Assembly (NCBI RefSeq): GCF_004770055.1
Contig: NZ_RQEP01000010.1
Coordinates: 248,001 to 312,000, forward strand
From: Leptospira semungkisensis
GTDB taxonomy: Bacteria; Spirochaetota; Leptospiria; Leptospirales; Leptospiraceae
DNA: 64,000 nt
Reading direction: 5' to 3'
Shown: piece after piece, positions 17,923 to 27,651 of the stretch
How the letters are laid out: the number at the start of each line of letters is the position of its first letter
How positions within the stretch are numbered: position 1 is the first letter of the stretch
Program-made: the position numbers and the translations under genes
Notes under the pieces: model-generated
The model's input: only the letters and a program-made list of their open reading frames with translations
Told to the model about the DNA's origin: nothing
Databases searched by the model: none

Positions 17923-18843
17923 CTATTGATTGCTTTTAGCGTTTTGGGCCATTTTCAAGAAGTACCCATTCGTATCATACCAAGCTTGTCCCAAATAGAG
18001 AGCGTTTGTAGCTTCTAAGTGGTCAATACCAGTGGTAGTTATAGGAATAGAAGGACCTCCCTTCCAAGTTCCCCATCTCATAGAAGTGTCAGTAACGACT
18101 CCGTCGTTCAGAACGCTTTGGTTGAAGAATGGTGCGCCGATTCCGGTGATAGGAGCAAGTAGTCCCATAGCAGGGTGTTGGATCACATCATTTACTGTGA
18201 TGTATGAACCGTAGGAGTAATACTTGAATCCAGAAACGTTCGGAGTGTTATTATTGAAGGTAGTGGAACCCGCAACAGTAAGCAGCTTAAGAGCAGCTAC
18301 CACGTTCTGATTGGATTGTCCATAAACCACTCCTACCAGAGTGTTTAGAACGGTTGCGACGTAAGGAAGTGCCCAAGAAGGGATTACAGCGTCGATCACG
18401 CTCGCAAGTGGACTTCCCAAGTGAGGAGTGTTCAGAGTGGTTAAAGTAGCCACTTTGCTTGAGAATCCGAGGTTAGAGATCAGATATCTTGCGTCCAAAC
18501 CACCTTGAGAGTGCCCGATAATATGCACTTTTCCGGTATAATTGTTCGCTGCCATTGCTACTTGGATTGCTGTCTTCAGCTGAGCCGCGCGGTTTGCAGA
18601 AGAATCAGTAGCAGTTACTGTAGGAGTCAGAACGGTTGCTCCTTGAGAAGTTAAATAAGCTGCATTGCCTCCCCAATAATCAATAATGCTGGTGGCCTTG
18701 CCCCAACCAAAAATACCGTGAGTCAAAACGATAGGATATGCACCTGCTAAAGGCTTGCTGGAAGAACCACTTCCGGAAGCACTCACCATGCTTGCTGCCA
18801 AGAACAAAATCCCGGCTATCAACAATCTTACTCTACGAAACAT
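17923..18843 (-). CDS. Secreted triacylglycerol lipase (alpha/beta hydrolase)
   Basis: Exported lipase of 306 residues similar to Pseudomonas/Burkholderia-type lipases. The signal peptide (1-22, LFLAASMVSA) ends before a Ser/Gly linker. The oxyanion loop is THGIFGWG (41-48), nucleophile Ser112 in IGHSQGG, acid probably Asp247 (LNDGVV) and His275 (GIDHLEA). The VYPIVL-type first strand is AYPIVLTHG. No lipase chaperone gene is nearby. The upstream region contains a palindrome sharing the 10-base core AACGTTCGTT with a site upstream of the acyl-CoA dehydrogenase gene, suggesting fatty-acid-linked control. Confidence 0.88.
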   Translation of the reverse strand: MFRRVRLLIAGILFLAASMVSASGSGSSSKPLAGAYPIVLTHGIFGWGKATSIIDYWGGNAAYLTSQGATVLTPTVTATDSSANRAAQLKTAIQVAMAANNYTGKVHIIGHSQGGLDARYLISNLGFSSKVATLTTLNTPHLGSPLASVIDAVIPSWALPYVATVLNTLVGVVYGQSNQNVVAALKLLTVAGSTTFNNNTPNVSGFKYYSYGSYITVNDVIQHPAMGLLAPITGIGAPFFNQSVLNDGVVTDTSMRWGTWKGGPSIPITTTGIDHLEATNALYLGQAWYDTNGYFLKMAQNAKSNQ

Positions 18844-19186
18844 TCTATTTAACCCTCTTCCTTTTAAACTATTCTCTCTAAAAGTTTCCGTCTCCGGCTT
18901 CGGCCTCTACTGAGAAGGAACTGTTTTTATTTATAACGAACAAAATGTTTTATTTAAAATTCCATAACGTTCGTTATCGAATCCTACGCCTACAAAACTA
19001 AACGCAGGTTCAGCAAGTGAAATACAAAACGCTGTTCGTTTGTCAATTGAGAAAATAAGAGAATTATAAGTGGAATGAAAAAATGATATTAAAACGATCG
19101 TTTAATCAAAAATAAAAATAGAGTATATTCTAAAATTCTAATGTAATATTATCGTATTCTATTAGCCGATCTAACCCGGAGAAAAT
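18844..19186. other. Lipase upstream region with several palindromes, no gene
   Basis: This 343-base AT-rich stretch has no credible reading frame. It contains ATAACG-TT-CGTTAT (18964-18977), a degenerate second copy of its half (ATAACGAAC, 18933-18941), a GTTCGTTTG half-like element near 19029, and AAACGATCGTTT (19092-19103). It presumably holds the lipase promoter and its operators. Confidence 0.5.
18964..18977. promoter_or_regulatory. Palindrome with AACGTTCGTT core upstream of the lipase
   Basis: ATAACG-TT-CGTTAT, 6-base perfect arms, about 120 bases upstream of the lipase start codon. The inner 10 bases are identical to the centre of the palindrome at 39674-39697. TetR-type regulators bind sites of this size and symmetry; the regulator is not in this window. 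Confidence 0.45.
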
Positions 19187-19215
19187 AAAAAAGCCCGCGA
19201 ATCTCGCGGGCTTTT
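19187..19215 (-). terminator. Intrinsic terminator of typA
   Basis: AAAAGCCCGCGA (19189-19200) pairs perfectly with TCGCGGGCTTTT (19204-19215) around a 3-base loop; minus-strand transcripts end in a T run. It lies 53 bases beyond the typA stop. Confidence 0.85.
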
Positions 19216-19267
19216 GCGCTTTTGGCTGAATCATCATAGCGCCAGCAATCTGCTGACGCTTCAAAGA

Positions 19268-21082
19268 TTATTTTCCGGAACGCTTTCTCATGTTAGGATC
19301 TAGGATCTTCTTACGAAGTCTCATGCTTTGAGGAGTTACCTCTAACAATTCATCGTCGTCCAAGAATTCGATATTCTGCTCCAAGCTGAATCTGCGAGGA
19401 GGAACCAAACGGATCGCCTCATCCGCTCCAGAAGAACGAACGTTGGTAAGCTTCTTCTCTCTGACTGGATTCACTTCTAGATCGTTTTCTCTGCTGTGGA
19501 TCCCAATAATCATTCCAGGATACACTGCAGTTTGAGGATCGATCAGAAGTTCTCCCCTTTCTTGGATTTTCCAAAGAGCATAACCGGTTGTATCTCCAGA
19601 GTCCATAGAGATCAAAGCCCCGTTCTTTCTACCAGGGATCTCTCCCTTGTAGAGATCAAAGCGTAGGAAGCGGCTAGACATTACCCCTTCTCCCTTGGTC
19701 TCGGTTACGAAATATCCTCTAAAACCGATAATCCCTCTGGTTGGGATCACGAATTCCACTCTGGTCATTCCGGATGGATGTGCATCCATGAGTTGGAGTT
19801 CGCCTTTTCTGCGGTTCAATTCTGCAATAATGCTTCCGGTGAATTGGTCTGGAAGATCCATTACGAGATATTCGTAAGGCTCCAGTTTTTCTCCGTTTTC
19901 GCCTTTCTTGATGATTACTTCAGGGCGAGAAACCTGTAGTTCGAATCCTTCTCTTCTCATTGTCTCAATAAGAACGGAAAGATGCAATTCTCCACGGCCT
20001 AGGATCTTGAAGCGGTCCTTGTCTTCGGTCTCTTCCAAACGCATTGCCACGTTGGTTTCTAATTCCCTGTCCAGGCGCTCTCTGATATTTCGAGTGGTTA
20101 CGAATTTTCCTTCCTTACTTGCAAAAGGAGAGTTGTTAACCATGAAGAACATGGAAACTGTAGGTTCTTCTACTTCGATCGCCGGCATGGCAGAAGGCTT
20201 TCCAGGCTCGCAAACAGTGTCTCCGATAAACACATCCGGAAGACCAGCAATCGCAACGATATCTCCTGCTTCTGCCTCTTCGATCTCGTTTCTCTTGAGT
20301 CCTTCGAAGTTGTATAATTTCGTTACTTTGAGTATTTGTGACTCGTCTCTTCCGTTTTGCTTAGGAGAGAGTTGCACCACATTCATTCCTCTTTGGAGCT
20401 TTCCGTTATAGATCTTACCGATCGCGATACGACCTACGTAATCGTTATAATCCAGAGAAGTGACTTGGAACTGAAGTGCTGCGTCTATATTTGCTTTTAC
20501 AGGTGGAACATGAGAAAGCACCATATCTAAAAGAGGATCCAGGTTTGTTCCAGGAGCGTCTCCAAGCTTGCTTACAGCCCATCCTTGCTTTGCAGAAGCA
20601 TAGATAATCGGGAAATCCAATTGCTCGTCTGTTGCTCCCAAATCGCTGAATAGATCGAATGTCATGTCCACAACTGCGTCCGGACGAGCTCCGTCGCGAT
20701 CGATCTTATTAATAACTAAAATAGGCTTGTGACCGAGTTGCAGGGACTTTCCGAGCACGAATCTGGTCTGAGGCATAGGTCCGTCAAAAGCATCCACGAG
20801 GAGCAGACAGGAATCCGCAGTAGAAAGAACCCTCTCTACTTCTCCTCCGAAGTCTGCGTGACCAGGGGTATCCACCACATTGATACGGGTTCCCTTGTAC
20901 ATCACTGCGGTATTCTTGGCCTTGATCGTGATCCCTTTCTCTTTTTCGAGATCATTATGGTCCATGATCCTTTCCCCGTCTTCTTTAGCCGTAACGGCTC
21001 CAGTTTGGCGTAAAATGCCGTCCAAGAGGGTAGTCTTACCGTGGTCAACGTGTGCGATAATGGCGATATTGCGGATTTCCAT
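19268..21082 (-). CDS. typA: Translational GTPase TypA/BipA
   Basis: Ribosome-associated GTPase of 604 residues needed for 50S assembly and growth under stress. Motifs: G1 HVDHGKTT (11-18), the switch I threonine in [13 protein letters not shown]3 DTPGHADF, G4 [11 protein letters not shown]. Domains II, III and V and the TypA-specific C-terminal domain (with [20 protein letters not shown] and the closing [11 protein letters not shown] segment) are all present; full length. Monocistronic, with its own terminator. The 118 bases between it and the pirin gene contain no other gene. Confidence 0.97.
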   Translation of the reverse strand: MEIRNIAIIAHVDHGKTTLLDGILRQTGAVTAKEDGERIMDHNDLEKEKGITIKAKNTAVMYKGTRINVVDTPGHADFGGEVERVLSTADSCLLLVDAFDGPMPQTRFVLGKSLQLGHKPILVINKIDRDGARPDAVVDMTFDLFSDLGATDEQLDFPIIYASAKQGWAVSKLGDAPGTNLDPLLDMVLSHVPPVKANIDAALQFQVTSLDYNDYVGRIAIGKIYNGKLQRGMNVVQLSPKQNGRDESQILKVTKLYNFEGLKRNEIEEAEAGDIVAIAGLPDVFIGDTVCEPGKPSAMPAIEVEEPTVSMFFMVNNSPFASKEGKFVTTRNIRERLDRELETNVAMRLEETEDKDRFKILGRGELHLSVLIETMRREGFELQVSRPEVIIKKGENGEKLEPYEYLVMDLPDQFTGSIIAELNRRKGELQLMDAHPSGMTRVEFVIPTRGIIGFRGYFVTETKGEGVMSSRFLRFDLYKGEIPGRKNGALISMDSGDTTGYALWKIQERGELLIDPQTAVYPGMIIGIHSRENDLEVNPVREKKLTNVRSSGADEAIRLVPPRRFSLEQNIEFLDDDELLEVTPQSMRLRKKILDPNMRKRSGK

Positions 21083-21200
21083 GCTATGACCAAAATTTAC
21101 GGAAGGGCCGTGGTGACAAGGGCGAATTCAAGGAAATTCTTTTCAATGCTGTGAAAAACATAGGAAAGAAATTCCCAAAAACCCTCTCACTCAATAAATT

Positions 21201-22058
21201 TCAGTGTTCTGGTAATGGAATTCTATCCGTCTCTCCGGGAACGTGAGCAAACCTGTCCTCTTTCCAATCCGACTTGGCTTGTTCTATTCTCTCCTGAGAG
21301 CTTGATACGAAATTCCAATACATGTGCCTAGGGGTAGAAAGAGGCGTTCCTCCTAAAAGAACGATGCGAGAGGCTTCTTCTGCCCTGAACTTCACGCTTC
21401 CTCCTTTAGGATAAATGGCCATATCGCCTATAGTGATGATCTTTCCCTCTGCGTCCGCCTTTCCTCTGGCCACATAGATTCCTCCCTCTTGTTCAGAAGG
21501 AACCGGAAGCTCCACTTCCGCGCCAGCCTCAACTTCCAGATCCGCATAGAATAAGGGAGAATATACTTTAACTGGAGAAACTTCCCCCATGAACGCGCCC
21601 GCTATTAAGCGAAGTTCCCAACCTCCTCCGCTGAGAACCGGCAGTTGGTCCTGGCTATAATGAAAGAATTCAGGAGAAGTTTCTTCAAATTCCTTTGGCA
21701 AGGCCACCCAGGTCTGGATCCCTTCCAGGATAGAATACTCCGGATCTAATTTGGACCTTTCGCTATGAACGATCCCGGAACCGGCGGTCATCCAATTCAC
21801 CTCGAAAGGACGAATATCTTCGACCATTCCGATGCTGTCCCTATGAGTAATGACCCCATCGTAGAGATAGGTCACCGTTGCGAGGCCTATATGAGGATGA
21901 GGCCGAACAACCAATTCAGTACCAGCTTGGATGGGGACAGGGCCCATGTGATCCAAGAATACGAAAGGTCCTACGGAACGGGCCTCAATATGAGGAAGTA
22001 TCCTTCTAACTATAAATGAATCGCCTAAATCTTTCTGTTTCGAGGTAAGGTATCTCAT
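21201..22058 (-). CDS. Pirin family protein
   Basis: Bicupin of 285 residues. Metal ligands of the N-terminal cupin are visible: [18 protein letters not shown], and GSGIVHSE. Pirins bind Fe; some oxidise quercetin, others modulate transcription or pyruvate dehydrogenase, so the role is open. Its C-terminal cupin region includes [25 protein letters not shown] sequence, standard for the family. Divergent from rplU. Confidence 0.92.
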   Translation of the reverse strand: MRYLTSKQKDLGDSFIVRRILPHIEARSVGPFVFLDHMGPVPIQAGTELVVRPHPHIGLATVTYLYDGVITHRDSIGMVEDIRPFEVNWMTAGSGIVHSERSKLDPEYSILEGIQTWVALPKEFEETSPEFFHYSQDQLPVLSGGGWELRLIAGAFMGEVSPVKVYSPLFYADLEVEAGAEVELPVPSEQEGGIYVARGKADAEGKIITIGDMAIYPKGGSVKFRAEEASRIVLLGGTPLSTPRHMYWNFVSSSQERIEQAKSDWKEDRFAHVPGETDRIPLPEH

Positions 22059-22244
22059 AGCACAATTAATCTTTAGACAGAGAGAATTTCCCTATCCGAT
22101 GGGAAGAGCAAGACTTAAAAAAATAGATTCTCTCGGATTCTATTTCTTCCGAAAGAAGGATCTAAATATCCCCTTCAAACCACTTGACAGGGCCTACTAC
22201 CAAGCAAAACTGGTCAAAACTCGAGAAAATTAGGCCTTAAAACG

Positions 22245-22556
22245 ATGTTCGCGATCATCTCTGTCGGCAACCGACAATTTAAAGTTACTCAGGATCTTGA
22301 ATTCCTGACTGAAAAAACCGGAAAGAATGCCGGCGAAACCTTCGACGCGAAGGTGCTTTTATTTGCTGAAAATAATAAAGTTCATATCGGATCTCCAGAA
22401 CTGAAATCTGCGAAGGTTTCTCTGAAAGTATTGGAAGACGTAAAGGGTGAAAAAGTTCACGGATACGTTTACAAGAAACGTAAGAACTACCAAAAGACCT
22501 GGGGACACAGACAAAAACTACAAAAAGTTAAGGTAGTTTCTCTCTCGGCGGTTTGA
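22245..22556 (+). CDS. rplU: 50S ribosomal protein L21
   Basis: Large-subunit protein of 103 residues; starts [15 protein letters not shown] and ends with the conserved [13 protein letters not shown] segment. First gene of the rplU-prp-rpmA group. Its stop overlaps the TTG start of prp by 4 bases. The 186 bases upstream contain a TTGACA but no convincing -10 partner. Confidence 0.97.
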   Translation: MFAIISVGNRQFKVTQDLEFLTEKTGKNAGETFDAKVLLFAENNKVHIGSPELKSAKVSLKVLEDVKGEKVHGYVYKKRKNYQKTWGHRQKLQKVKVVSLSAV

Positions 22557-22873
22557 TCCGAATCCGAATACTCCGAAAAGGAGAAGAGATCTTAGGTTTG
22601 GAATCTTCCGGGCATGCTTCCAAGATGCACGGATCCAAAGGTGAAAATCTTCTCTGCGCCGCTGTCGGGGTACTCGTTCAAACTCTTTACCTGCATTTAC
22701 ATCAGGAAGGGTTTACAGAAGAAGCGGTGATCGGGGACGGACTCTTAAATTTTAAGATCCGCTCCGAAAGAAAGAAAGATCCGATCGTTCTTACGAGCTT
22801 TAACTTGGTGAGAAGTGGATTGGAAAACTTGAGGGAACAATATCCCTCAGAAATAGAACTCATAGGAGAATAA
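22553..22873 (+). CDS. prp: Ribosomal-processing cysteine protease Prp-like protein
   Basis: Cysteine protease family (YsxB/Prp), 106 residues. The predicted dyad is His21 (ESSGHASKM) and Cys35 (ENLLCAAVG), at the spacing seen in Staphylococcus Prp. The start is TTG 22553, overlapping the L21 stop (TTTGA). Prp trims an N-terminal extension from L27 in Firmicutes. It sits between rplU and rpmA as in those genomes, yet the L27 encoded next begins directly at the mature-type sequence, so its substrate here is unclear. Confidence 0.9.
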   Translation: MIRIRILRKGEEILGLESSGHASKMHGSKGENLLCAAVGVLVQTLYLHLHQEGFTEEAVIGDGLLNFKIRSERKKDPIVLTSFNLVRSGLENLREQYPSEIELIGE

Positions 22874-22875
22874 AC

Positions 22876-23130
22876 ATGGCACATAAGAAAGGTGGCGGTT
22901 CATCCAAAAACGGTCGTGATTCCCAATCCAAACGTCTTGGTGTAAAACGTTTCGGAGGAGAGCTGGTTTTAGCGGGCAATATCCTTGTTCGTCAAAGAGG
23001 AACTAGATTGAATCCAGGAAAGAACGTGGGAGTCGGCAAAGACCACACCCTGTATTCTCTAGTCGAAGGTCACGTGAAGTTTGAATACGTCTCTAAGACG
23101 AAGCTTCAAGTTTCCGTTTACCCGAAATAA
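22876..23130 (+). CDS. rpmA: 50S ribosomal protein L27
   Basis: Protein of 84 residues near the peptidyl transferase centre. It begins [20 protein letters not shown], the Gram-negative form without the cleavable leader found in Firmicutes. It follows prp by 2 bases. A terminator hairpin lies 30 bases after its stop. Confidence 0.98.
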   Translation: MAHKKGGGSSKNGRDSQSKRLGVKRFGGELVLAGNILVRQRGTRLNPGKNVGVGKDHTLYSLVEGHVKFEYVSKTKLQVSVYPK

Positions 23131-23160
23131 GCATTTAAAATACTCATTTTAGTGCGTGGA

Positions 23161-23206
23161 AAAAGAAAGGCCTTCGGGGAATTTTTCCCTAAGCCTTTCT
23201 TTTTTA
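23161..23206 (+). terminator. Terminator or attenuator between rpmA and obgE
   Basis: AAGAAAGGC (23164-23172) pairs with GCCTTTCTT (23194-23202), followed by a T run. Inside the loop GGGGAA pairs loosely with TTCCC. obgE starts only 17 bases beyond the T run, leaving no room for a separate promoter downstream of it, so obgE expression probably depends on read-through. Confidence 0.75.
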
Positions 23207-23222
23207 TTTTAGGACTCGATTT

Positions 23223-24269
23223 ATGGAAAAATTCTTAGACGAAGTGCTGATAGAAGTCACCGCAGGCCATGGCGGAGCCGGTTCTATGCATTTTCGTCGT
23301 GAGAAGTATGTGGAATTCGGAGGCCCTGATGGTGGCGACGGTGGCGTGGGAGGAAATATACTTCTTCGCACCAATCTCTCCATGGTAACCTTGGATCGCT
23401 ATCTCACCAAGAGAAGGTTCCGAGCACAGGACGGTTTTCCTGGAGAAGGAAACGAAAGGTCCGGCAAAAAGGGAGAAGATCTCCTACTCCATGTTCCTCT
23501 AGGCACTCAGGTCTATGATGAGGAAAGCGGAGAACTACTTTACGATTTCGTAAAGGACGATATGGAATTCCTCGTTGTCAAGGGAGGCAGAGGAGGAAAG
23601 GGAAATACTCACTTCAAATCTTCCACACATCAGACTCCTAAGTTCTCTCAGCCTGGAGAAGACGGAGAATACAAACATCTTCGCTTAAGCCTGAAACTTT
23701 TGGCAGATGTAGGAATCGTCGGTCTTCCGAACGCAGGCAAGTCCACCCTTCTCTCCAAGATCACCGAGGCTCACCCTAAGATCGCAGGATATGCGTTTAC
23801 TACTCTTTCTCCCAATCTAGGAGTCGTGAAACGCAAAGGCGATATCTATCGTTATACTATCGCCGATATTCCAGGAATTGTAGAAGGTGCAAGTAAAGGA
23901 ATCGGACTTGGACTTTCCTTTCTTCGTCATATTGAAAGAGTAAAAGGTATATTATATGTTTTTGATGCGAGTGCTCTCGATATCAAAAGCGATTTTAAGA
24001 TGCTCCAGTCAGAGCTCCAGACCTATAATCCTGAATTATTGAATCGTCCCCATCTAATCGTTTTGAATAAGATAGATGTCTGGGAAGACCAAAGCTTTAC
24101 CCAAGAGCTTTTGGAATCGGTATCTTCTCTCGGAAAGGTTGTGCCTATCTCCGCTCAGGAAGAACTGAATCTAGAAGTATTATTAGAAACAATGGATACA
24201 ACCTTCTTCCAAAAGGAATGGGAGGCTTTAGAGTCGAGCAATCGGAACAAGGAAGGTTCGGATGAATAG
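23223..24269 (+). CDS. obgE: GTPase ObgE/CgtA
   Basis: Essential Obg GTPase of 348 residues acting in late 50S assembly and the stringent response. The glycine-rich Obg domain (1-158, with [16 protein letters not shown]) precedes the G domain: G1 [10 protein letters not shown]3 [11 protein letters not shown]4 NKIDVW. The C-terminal OCT domain of some Obg proteins is absent; a short charged tail is left. Overlaps proB by 8 bases, as part of a long plus-strand operon. Confidence 0.96.
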   Translation: MEKFLDEVLIEVTAGHGGAGSMHFRREKYVEFGGPDGGDGGVGGNILLRTNLSMVTLDRYLTKRRFRAQDGFPGEGNERSGKKGEDLLLHVPLGTQVYDEESGELLYDFVKDDMEFLVVKGGRGGKGNTHFKSSTHQTPKFSQPGEDGEYKHLRLSLKLLADVGIVGLPNAGKSTLLSKITEAHPKIAGYAFTTLSPNLGVVKRKGDIYRYTIADIPGIVEGASKGIGLGLSFLRHIERVKGILYVFDASALDIKSDFKMLQSELQTYNPELLNRPHLIVLNKIDVWEDQSFTQELLESVSSLGKVVPISAQEELNLEVLLETMDTTFFQKEWEALESSNRNKEGSDE

Positions 24270-25122
24270 AAAGGACTATGATTCCAGAATACTCTCCTCC
24301 AAAAAGATCGTAATTAAGATAGGCTCCGCTCGCCTTTCCGGTTCCGAAGAGGAAGTGAACGATTTTCTATTCAATCTTGTATCGGACATTCGTCATTTGA
24401 AAGACCAGGGCAAGGAAGTCATCATCGTGTCTTCCGGAGCGATCGCAAGAGGAAGAAAACTACTCGCATCTCTCTCCAATTTCAAACAAGCGGGAGAGTC
24501 CCTTCCCGAAAAACAGGCTTTGGCAGCAGTGGGCCAGAACCGTTTGGTGAACTTATACGATAGCTTCTTCTCCAAAGTAAATATTCCGATCGCTCAGATC
24601 CTTTTCGGGGTCGTGGACTTGGAAACCGGTGAAGGCTTTAAGAATCTGAAGAATACCTTCGGACAGCTTCTGCAGTGGGGAATTCTTCCGATCGTGAACG
24701 AGAACGATTCGGTCGCCACAGAAGAAGTAAAATTCGGAGATAACGATGTTCTTTCCGCCATCGTAAGTCTAATTGTAGAAGCGGATCTTCTTATTATTCT
24801 CACAGGTGTAGAAGGTTTTCTGAAAGATGGAAAGACCGTCCCCTTTTTAAGCGAAGTAGGAGATCCTGAACTTTCCCAAGCAGGAGGACCAAGCGGCCCG
24901 GGCACAGGTGGAATGTACACCAAGCTTAAGGCAGCTTCCATCCTAAACGAGGCAGGAATTCCTTGCGGAATCATCGATGGGAATTCTAAAAATTGCGTGC
25001 GCAGGTTTTTAGAAACGAATACACTCGGTACATTAGTATTCTCGAATGGAAAAGAGAAAAGCTTCTCGGAGGAAGAAATTAAGGCAATCCTCCGATCCAA
25101 GCGCAACGGAGGACAGGAATGA
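24262..25122 (+). CDS. proB: Glutamate 5-kinase
   Basis: First enzyme of proline synthesis, phosphorylating glutamate. It has 286 residues: an amino-acid-kinase fold with [32 protein letters not shown] and [12 protein letters not shown]. It lacks the C-terminal PUA domain of the E. coli enzyme (about 80 residues), a known shorter form. The stop overlaps the proA start by 4 bases. Confidence 0.95.
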   Translation: MNRKDYDSRILSSKKIVIKIGSARLSGSEEEVNDFLFNLVSDIRHLKDQGKEVIIVSSGAIARGRKLLASLSNFKQAGESLPEKQALAAVGQNRLVNLYDSFFSKVNIPIAQILFGVVDLETGEGFKNLKNTFGQLLQWGILPIVNENDSVATEEVKFGDNDVLSAIVSLIVEADLLIILTGVEGFLKDGKTVPFLSEVGDPELSQAGGPSGPGTGGMYTKLKAASILNEAGIPCGIIDGNSKNCVRRFLETNTLGTLVFSNGKEKSFSEEEIKAILRSKRNGGQE

Positions 25123-26381
25123 TCCAAAGATCTACAGAATCCGCGTATGTAGAAGAACTCTGTAAAGGAGCCAAGGCTTCTTATAGACAGATCCGATTCT
25201 TAAACTCTTCTCAGAAAAATCATGTCTTAGAAAGACTCGCCTCTTCTCTTCTTGCAAGAAAGGAAGAGATCTTAAAAGAGAATGCGAAAGATCTGGAAGC
25301 TGGAAAAGTTAAAGGTCTTTCTTCTGCGCTCTTAGATCGACTTACCTTGGATGAAAAAAGGATCCAAGGATTATCCAAGGCAGTCTTAGAGATCAAGGCG
25401 CTTCCGGATCCTGTGGGAGAAACTGTCAGAGGACTCACACTTCCTAACGGAGTACGATTGAATACGAAGAGAGTTCCTCTCGGCGTAGTCATGGTAATCT
25501 ATGAATCTAGACCCAATGTGACCATTGATGTGGGAGCTCTTTCTTTTAAATCAGGCAATGCTTGTATCTTAAGAGGAGGCTCTGAAGCTATCCATTCCAA
25601 CACAATCCTTGCTAAAATATTTCAGGATTGCTTACAGGAAGCAGGTCTTCCGCCTAACGCAGTTACTTTTGTGGACAGAACGGAAAGAGAATATATGATC
25701 CCTTTCCTCCAACAAACTTCTTATATTGATATCGTTGTACCGAGAGGCGGAGAAGGTTTGATCCGATTCGTCTCTGAGAATTCCTTAATCCCTGTAGTAA
25801 AACATGATAAGGGAGTCGTGAATCTGTACATAGACAAGTCTGCCGATCCTAAGAAAGTAGTTCCGATTGCGATCAACTCTAAGGTGCAAAGACCGGGAGT
25901 CTGCAACGCTGCCGAAAATCTAATTATACATTCAGAATATCCTTATACAAAAGAGCTCTTGGAAGAATTGGCAGCGAAAGGAGTACAACTTCTTTTGGAT
26001 CCTAGATCTCTTGCGATCTATCCGAAAGGCAAAGCAGTTACGGAAGAGGATTATATGGAAGAATTCTTGGACCTAAGATTCTCCGTTAAGACTGTGGATA
26101 ATATCCAAGAAGCAATTGACTTTATAGAAGTGACTAGCTCTGGTCATACCGAAGCGATCGTGACCGAAGATGTTTCCGCTGCGAATTTCTTTGCTCGCCA
26201 TTTAGATTCAGCCGCAATCTTTGTGAATGTCTCTACTCGTTTTCATGATGGTGGAGAGTTCGGTCTCGGAGCGGAAGTCGGAATCTCTACCGGCAAATTG
26301 CATGTGAGAGGTCCGATGGGACTCGTTCACTTAACAACCACAACCACTTATGCAGAAGGAGAAGGCCAGATCCGAAGTTGA
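25119..26381 (+). CDS. proA: Gamma-glutamyl phosphate reductase
   Basis: Second enzyme of proline synthesis; reduces glutamyl phosphate with NADPH to glutamate semialdehyde. It has 420 residues of aldehyde-dehydrogenase fold. The catalytic Cys lies in [12 protein letters not shown] (about residue 266); other family segments are [14 protein letters not shown] and the closing [12 protein letters not shown]. Translationally coupled to proB. Confidence 0.96.
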   Translation: MIQRSTESAYVEELCKGAKASYRQIRFLNSSQKNHVLERLASSLLARKEEILKENAKDLEAGKVKGLSSALLDRLTLDEKRIQGLSKAVLEIKALPDPVGETVRGLTLPNGVRLNTKRVPLGVVMVIYESRPNVTIDVGALSFKSGNACILRGGSEAIHSNTILAKIFQDCLQEAGLPPNAVTFVDRTEREYMIPFLQQTSYIDIVVPRGGEGLIRFVSENSLIPVVKHDKGVVNLYIDKSADPKKVVPIAINSKVQRPGVCNAAENLIIHSEYPYTKELLEELAAKGVQLLLDPRSLAIYPKGKAVTEEDYMEEFLDLRFSVKTVDNIQEAIDFIEVTSSGHTEAIVTEDVSAANFFARHLDSAAIFVNVSTRFHDGGEFGLGAEVGISTGKLHVRGPMGLVHLTTTTTYAEGEGQIRS

Positions 26382-26396
26382 TCGGGTCCGCTCTGT

Positions 26397-27011
26397 ATGA
26401 GTTCTTCCCAGTTGACCGGTGTATTTGGAGGAAGTTTCGATCCTCCTCATTTGGGGCATTTGGGAATTGCGGAAAGTTTTTGGAAAAATTTTCCGAATGC
26501 AGAAGAGCTTGTGATTATCCCGAATTATTCCTCTCCTTGGAAACTAGGAAAGAAAGCTTCTCCTGAAGACGTTCTCTCTTTAGTAAGAGCTCAATTTTCT
26601 CATCTTGCAAAGACAAGAATCTGGGAATGGGAACTTCAACAAGAAAAATCGAATTATACAGAAGAGACCTTGGCGGAACTTCTGCAAGAGAAGCCAAACT
26701 CTAAACTCGCTCTTTTGATCGGTGAGGACAATTATTCTGGATTTCACAAATGGAGAAATTGGGAAAAGATACTAGATCAAATCTCCCTTCTACTTGTATT
26801 CCGTAGATTTTCAGTTTCCATTCCTCCCAACCAAGAGTTGAAAGAATTCCATGATAAGATCTTGTTCTTAGACAATCCGATCGTCGAGGCTGCTTCTGTC
26901 GAATTAAGATCTCATCTAAACGAATCCATTCATAAGAAAGAAAAACCAGATGTACTCTCCCAAGAAGTCTGGGATCTCATTCTAGAAAAAGAATGTTATA
27001 TAACGGAATGA
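26397..27011 (+). CDS. nadD: Nicotinate-nucleotide adenylyltransferase
   Basis: Makes deamido-NAD from nicotinate mononucleotide and ATP. It has 204 residues. The nucleotidyltransferase signature GVFGGSFDPPHLGHL (8-22) is intact, as are IPNYSSPWK and LLIGEDNYSGFHKW. The usual ISSTxIR motif near the end is AASVELRSHL, a small departure but with the Ser and Arg kept. Located 15 bases after proA and 4 before yqeK. Confidence 0.93.
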   Translation: MSSSQLTGVFGGSFDPPHLGHLGIAESFWKNFPNAEELVIIPNYSSPWKLGKKASPEDVLSLVRAQFSHLAKTRIWEWELQQEKSNYTEETLAELLQEKPNSKLALLIGEDNYSGFHKWRNWEKILDQISLLLVFRRFSVSIPPNQELKEFHDKILFLDNPIVEAASVELRSHLNESIHKKEKPDVLSQEVWDLILEKECYITE

Positions 27012-27015
27012 TCAG

Positions 27016-27609
27016 ATGATCCCTGAAACAGTACAAGCTCAGATCCATTTTTTTTGGGAGATCGTTCCGAAGGAAATCACTCACACACGTTGGGAACATA
27101 GCATTCGTGTGGCTGAGATCGCAAAAGAGCTAGCTCTCATTCACGCACCCGATCTTTCTGAAGAAGCCTACTTGTCCGGGATCGTTCATGATATTACAAA
27201 ACAAAAGACCAAAGATTTCCATTTAGATTTATTCGAAAAGGTAGGAGACTCCGAATCCCCAAATTTACCGGAAGCAGCTTGGCATTCTCGTTCGGGAGCT
27301 CATTTTCTCCAAACAGAGTTCGGCCTCAAAAGAGAATCCGTTTTGGGAGCGGTACGTCATCATACTTTAGGTGGAAATGATCTGAGTCTCCTTGAGTGTA
27401 TTCTATATGCTTCCGATTTCTTGGGTTCTGATTTTGCGGAAAGACAGCCTGATTATTCGGATTGGAGAAGAGAGGCCAAAGAAAATCTTTACTCTGCAGT
27501 TTTGAATAAGGCCAAACATACCCTGCAAGATCTTTTGGATCATAAGAGAGACATTCACCCTCGAACGATAGCCATGTATCATTTTGCCCTCGGAAAATTA
27601 TCCAATTGA
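27016..27609 (+). CDS. yqeK: HD-domain hydrolase YqeK (symmetrical Ap4A hydrolase type)
   Basis: HD-superfamily phosphohydrolase of 197 residues; Bacillus YqeK-type enzymes split diadenosine tetraphosphate to ADP. Metal-site residues: HTRWEHSIRVAEIA, the HD pair in SGIVHDITK, WHSRSGA, and RHHTLGG. The family's ILYASDFL segment follows. It sits in the common nadD-yqeK-LCP-rsfS order. Confidence 0.92.
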   Translation: MIPETVQAQIHFFWEIVPKEITHTRWEHSIRVAEIAKELALIHAPDLSEEAYLSGIVHDITKQKTKDFHLDLFEKVGDSESPNLPEAAWHSRSGAHFLQTEFGLKRESVLGAVRHHTLGGNDLSLLECILYASDFLGSDFAERQPDYSDWRREAKENLYSAVLNKAKHTLQDLLDHKRDIHPRTIAMYHFALGKLSN

Positions 27610-27651
27610 CAGACTTGTTTTTATGTTCTGAATGGGATTCGAGGCTTTGAC

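Noticed and set aside
22184..22212. TTGACA as a -35 element of rplU
   Set aside because: No acceptable -10 hexamer at 16-18 bases; only AAACTG-like sequence there.
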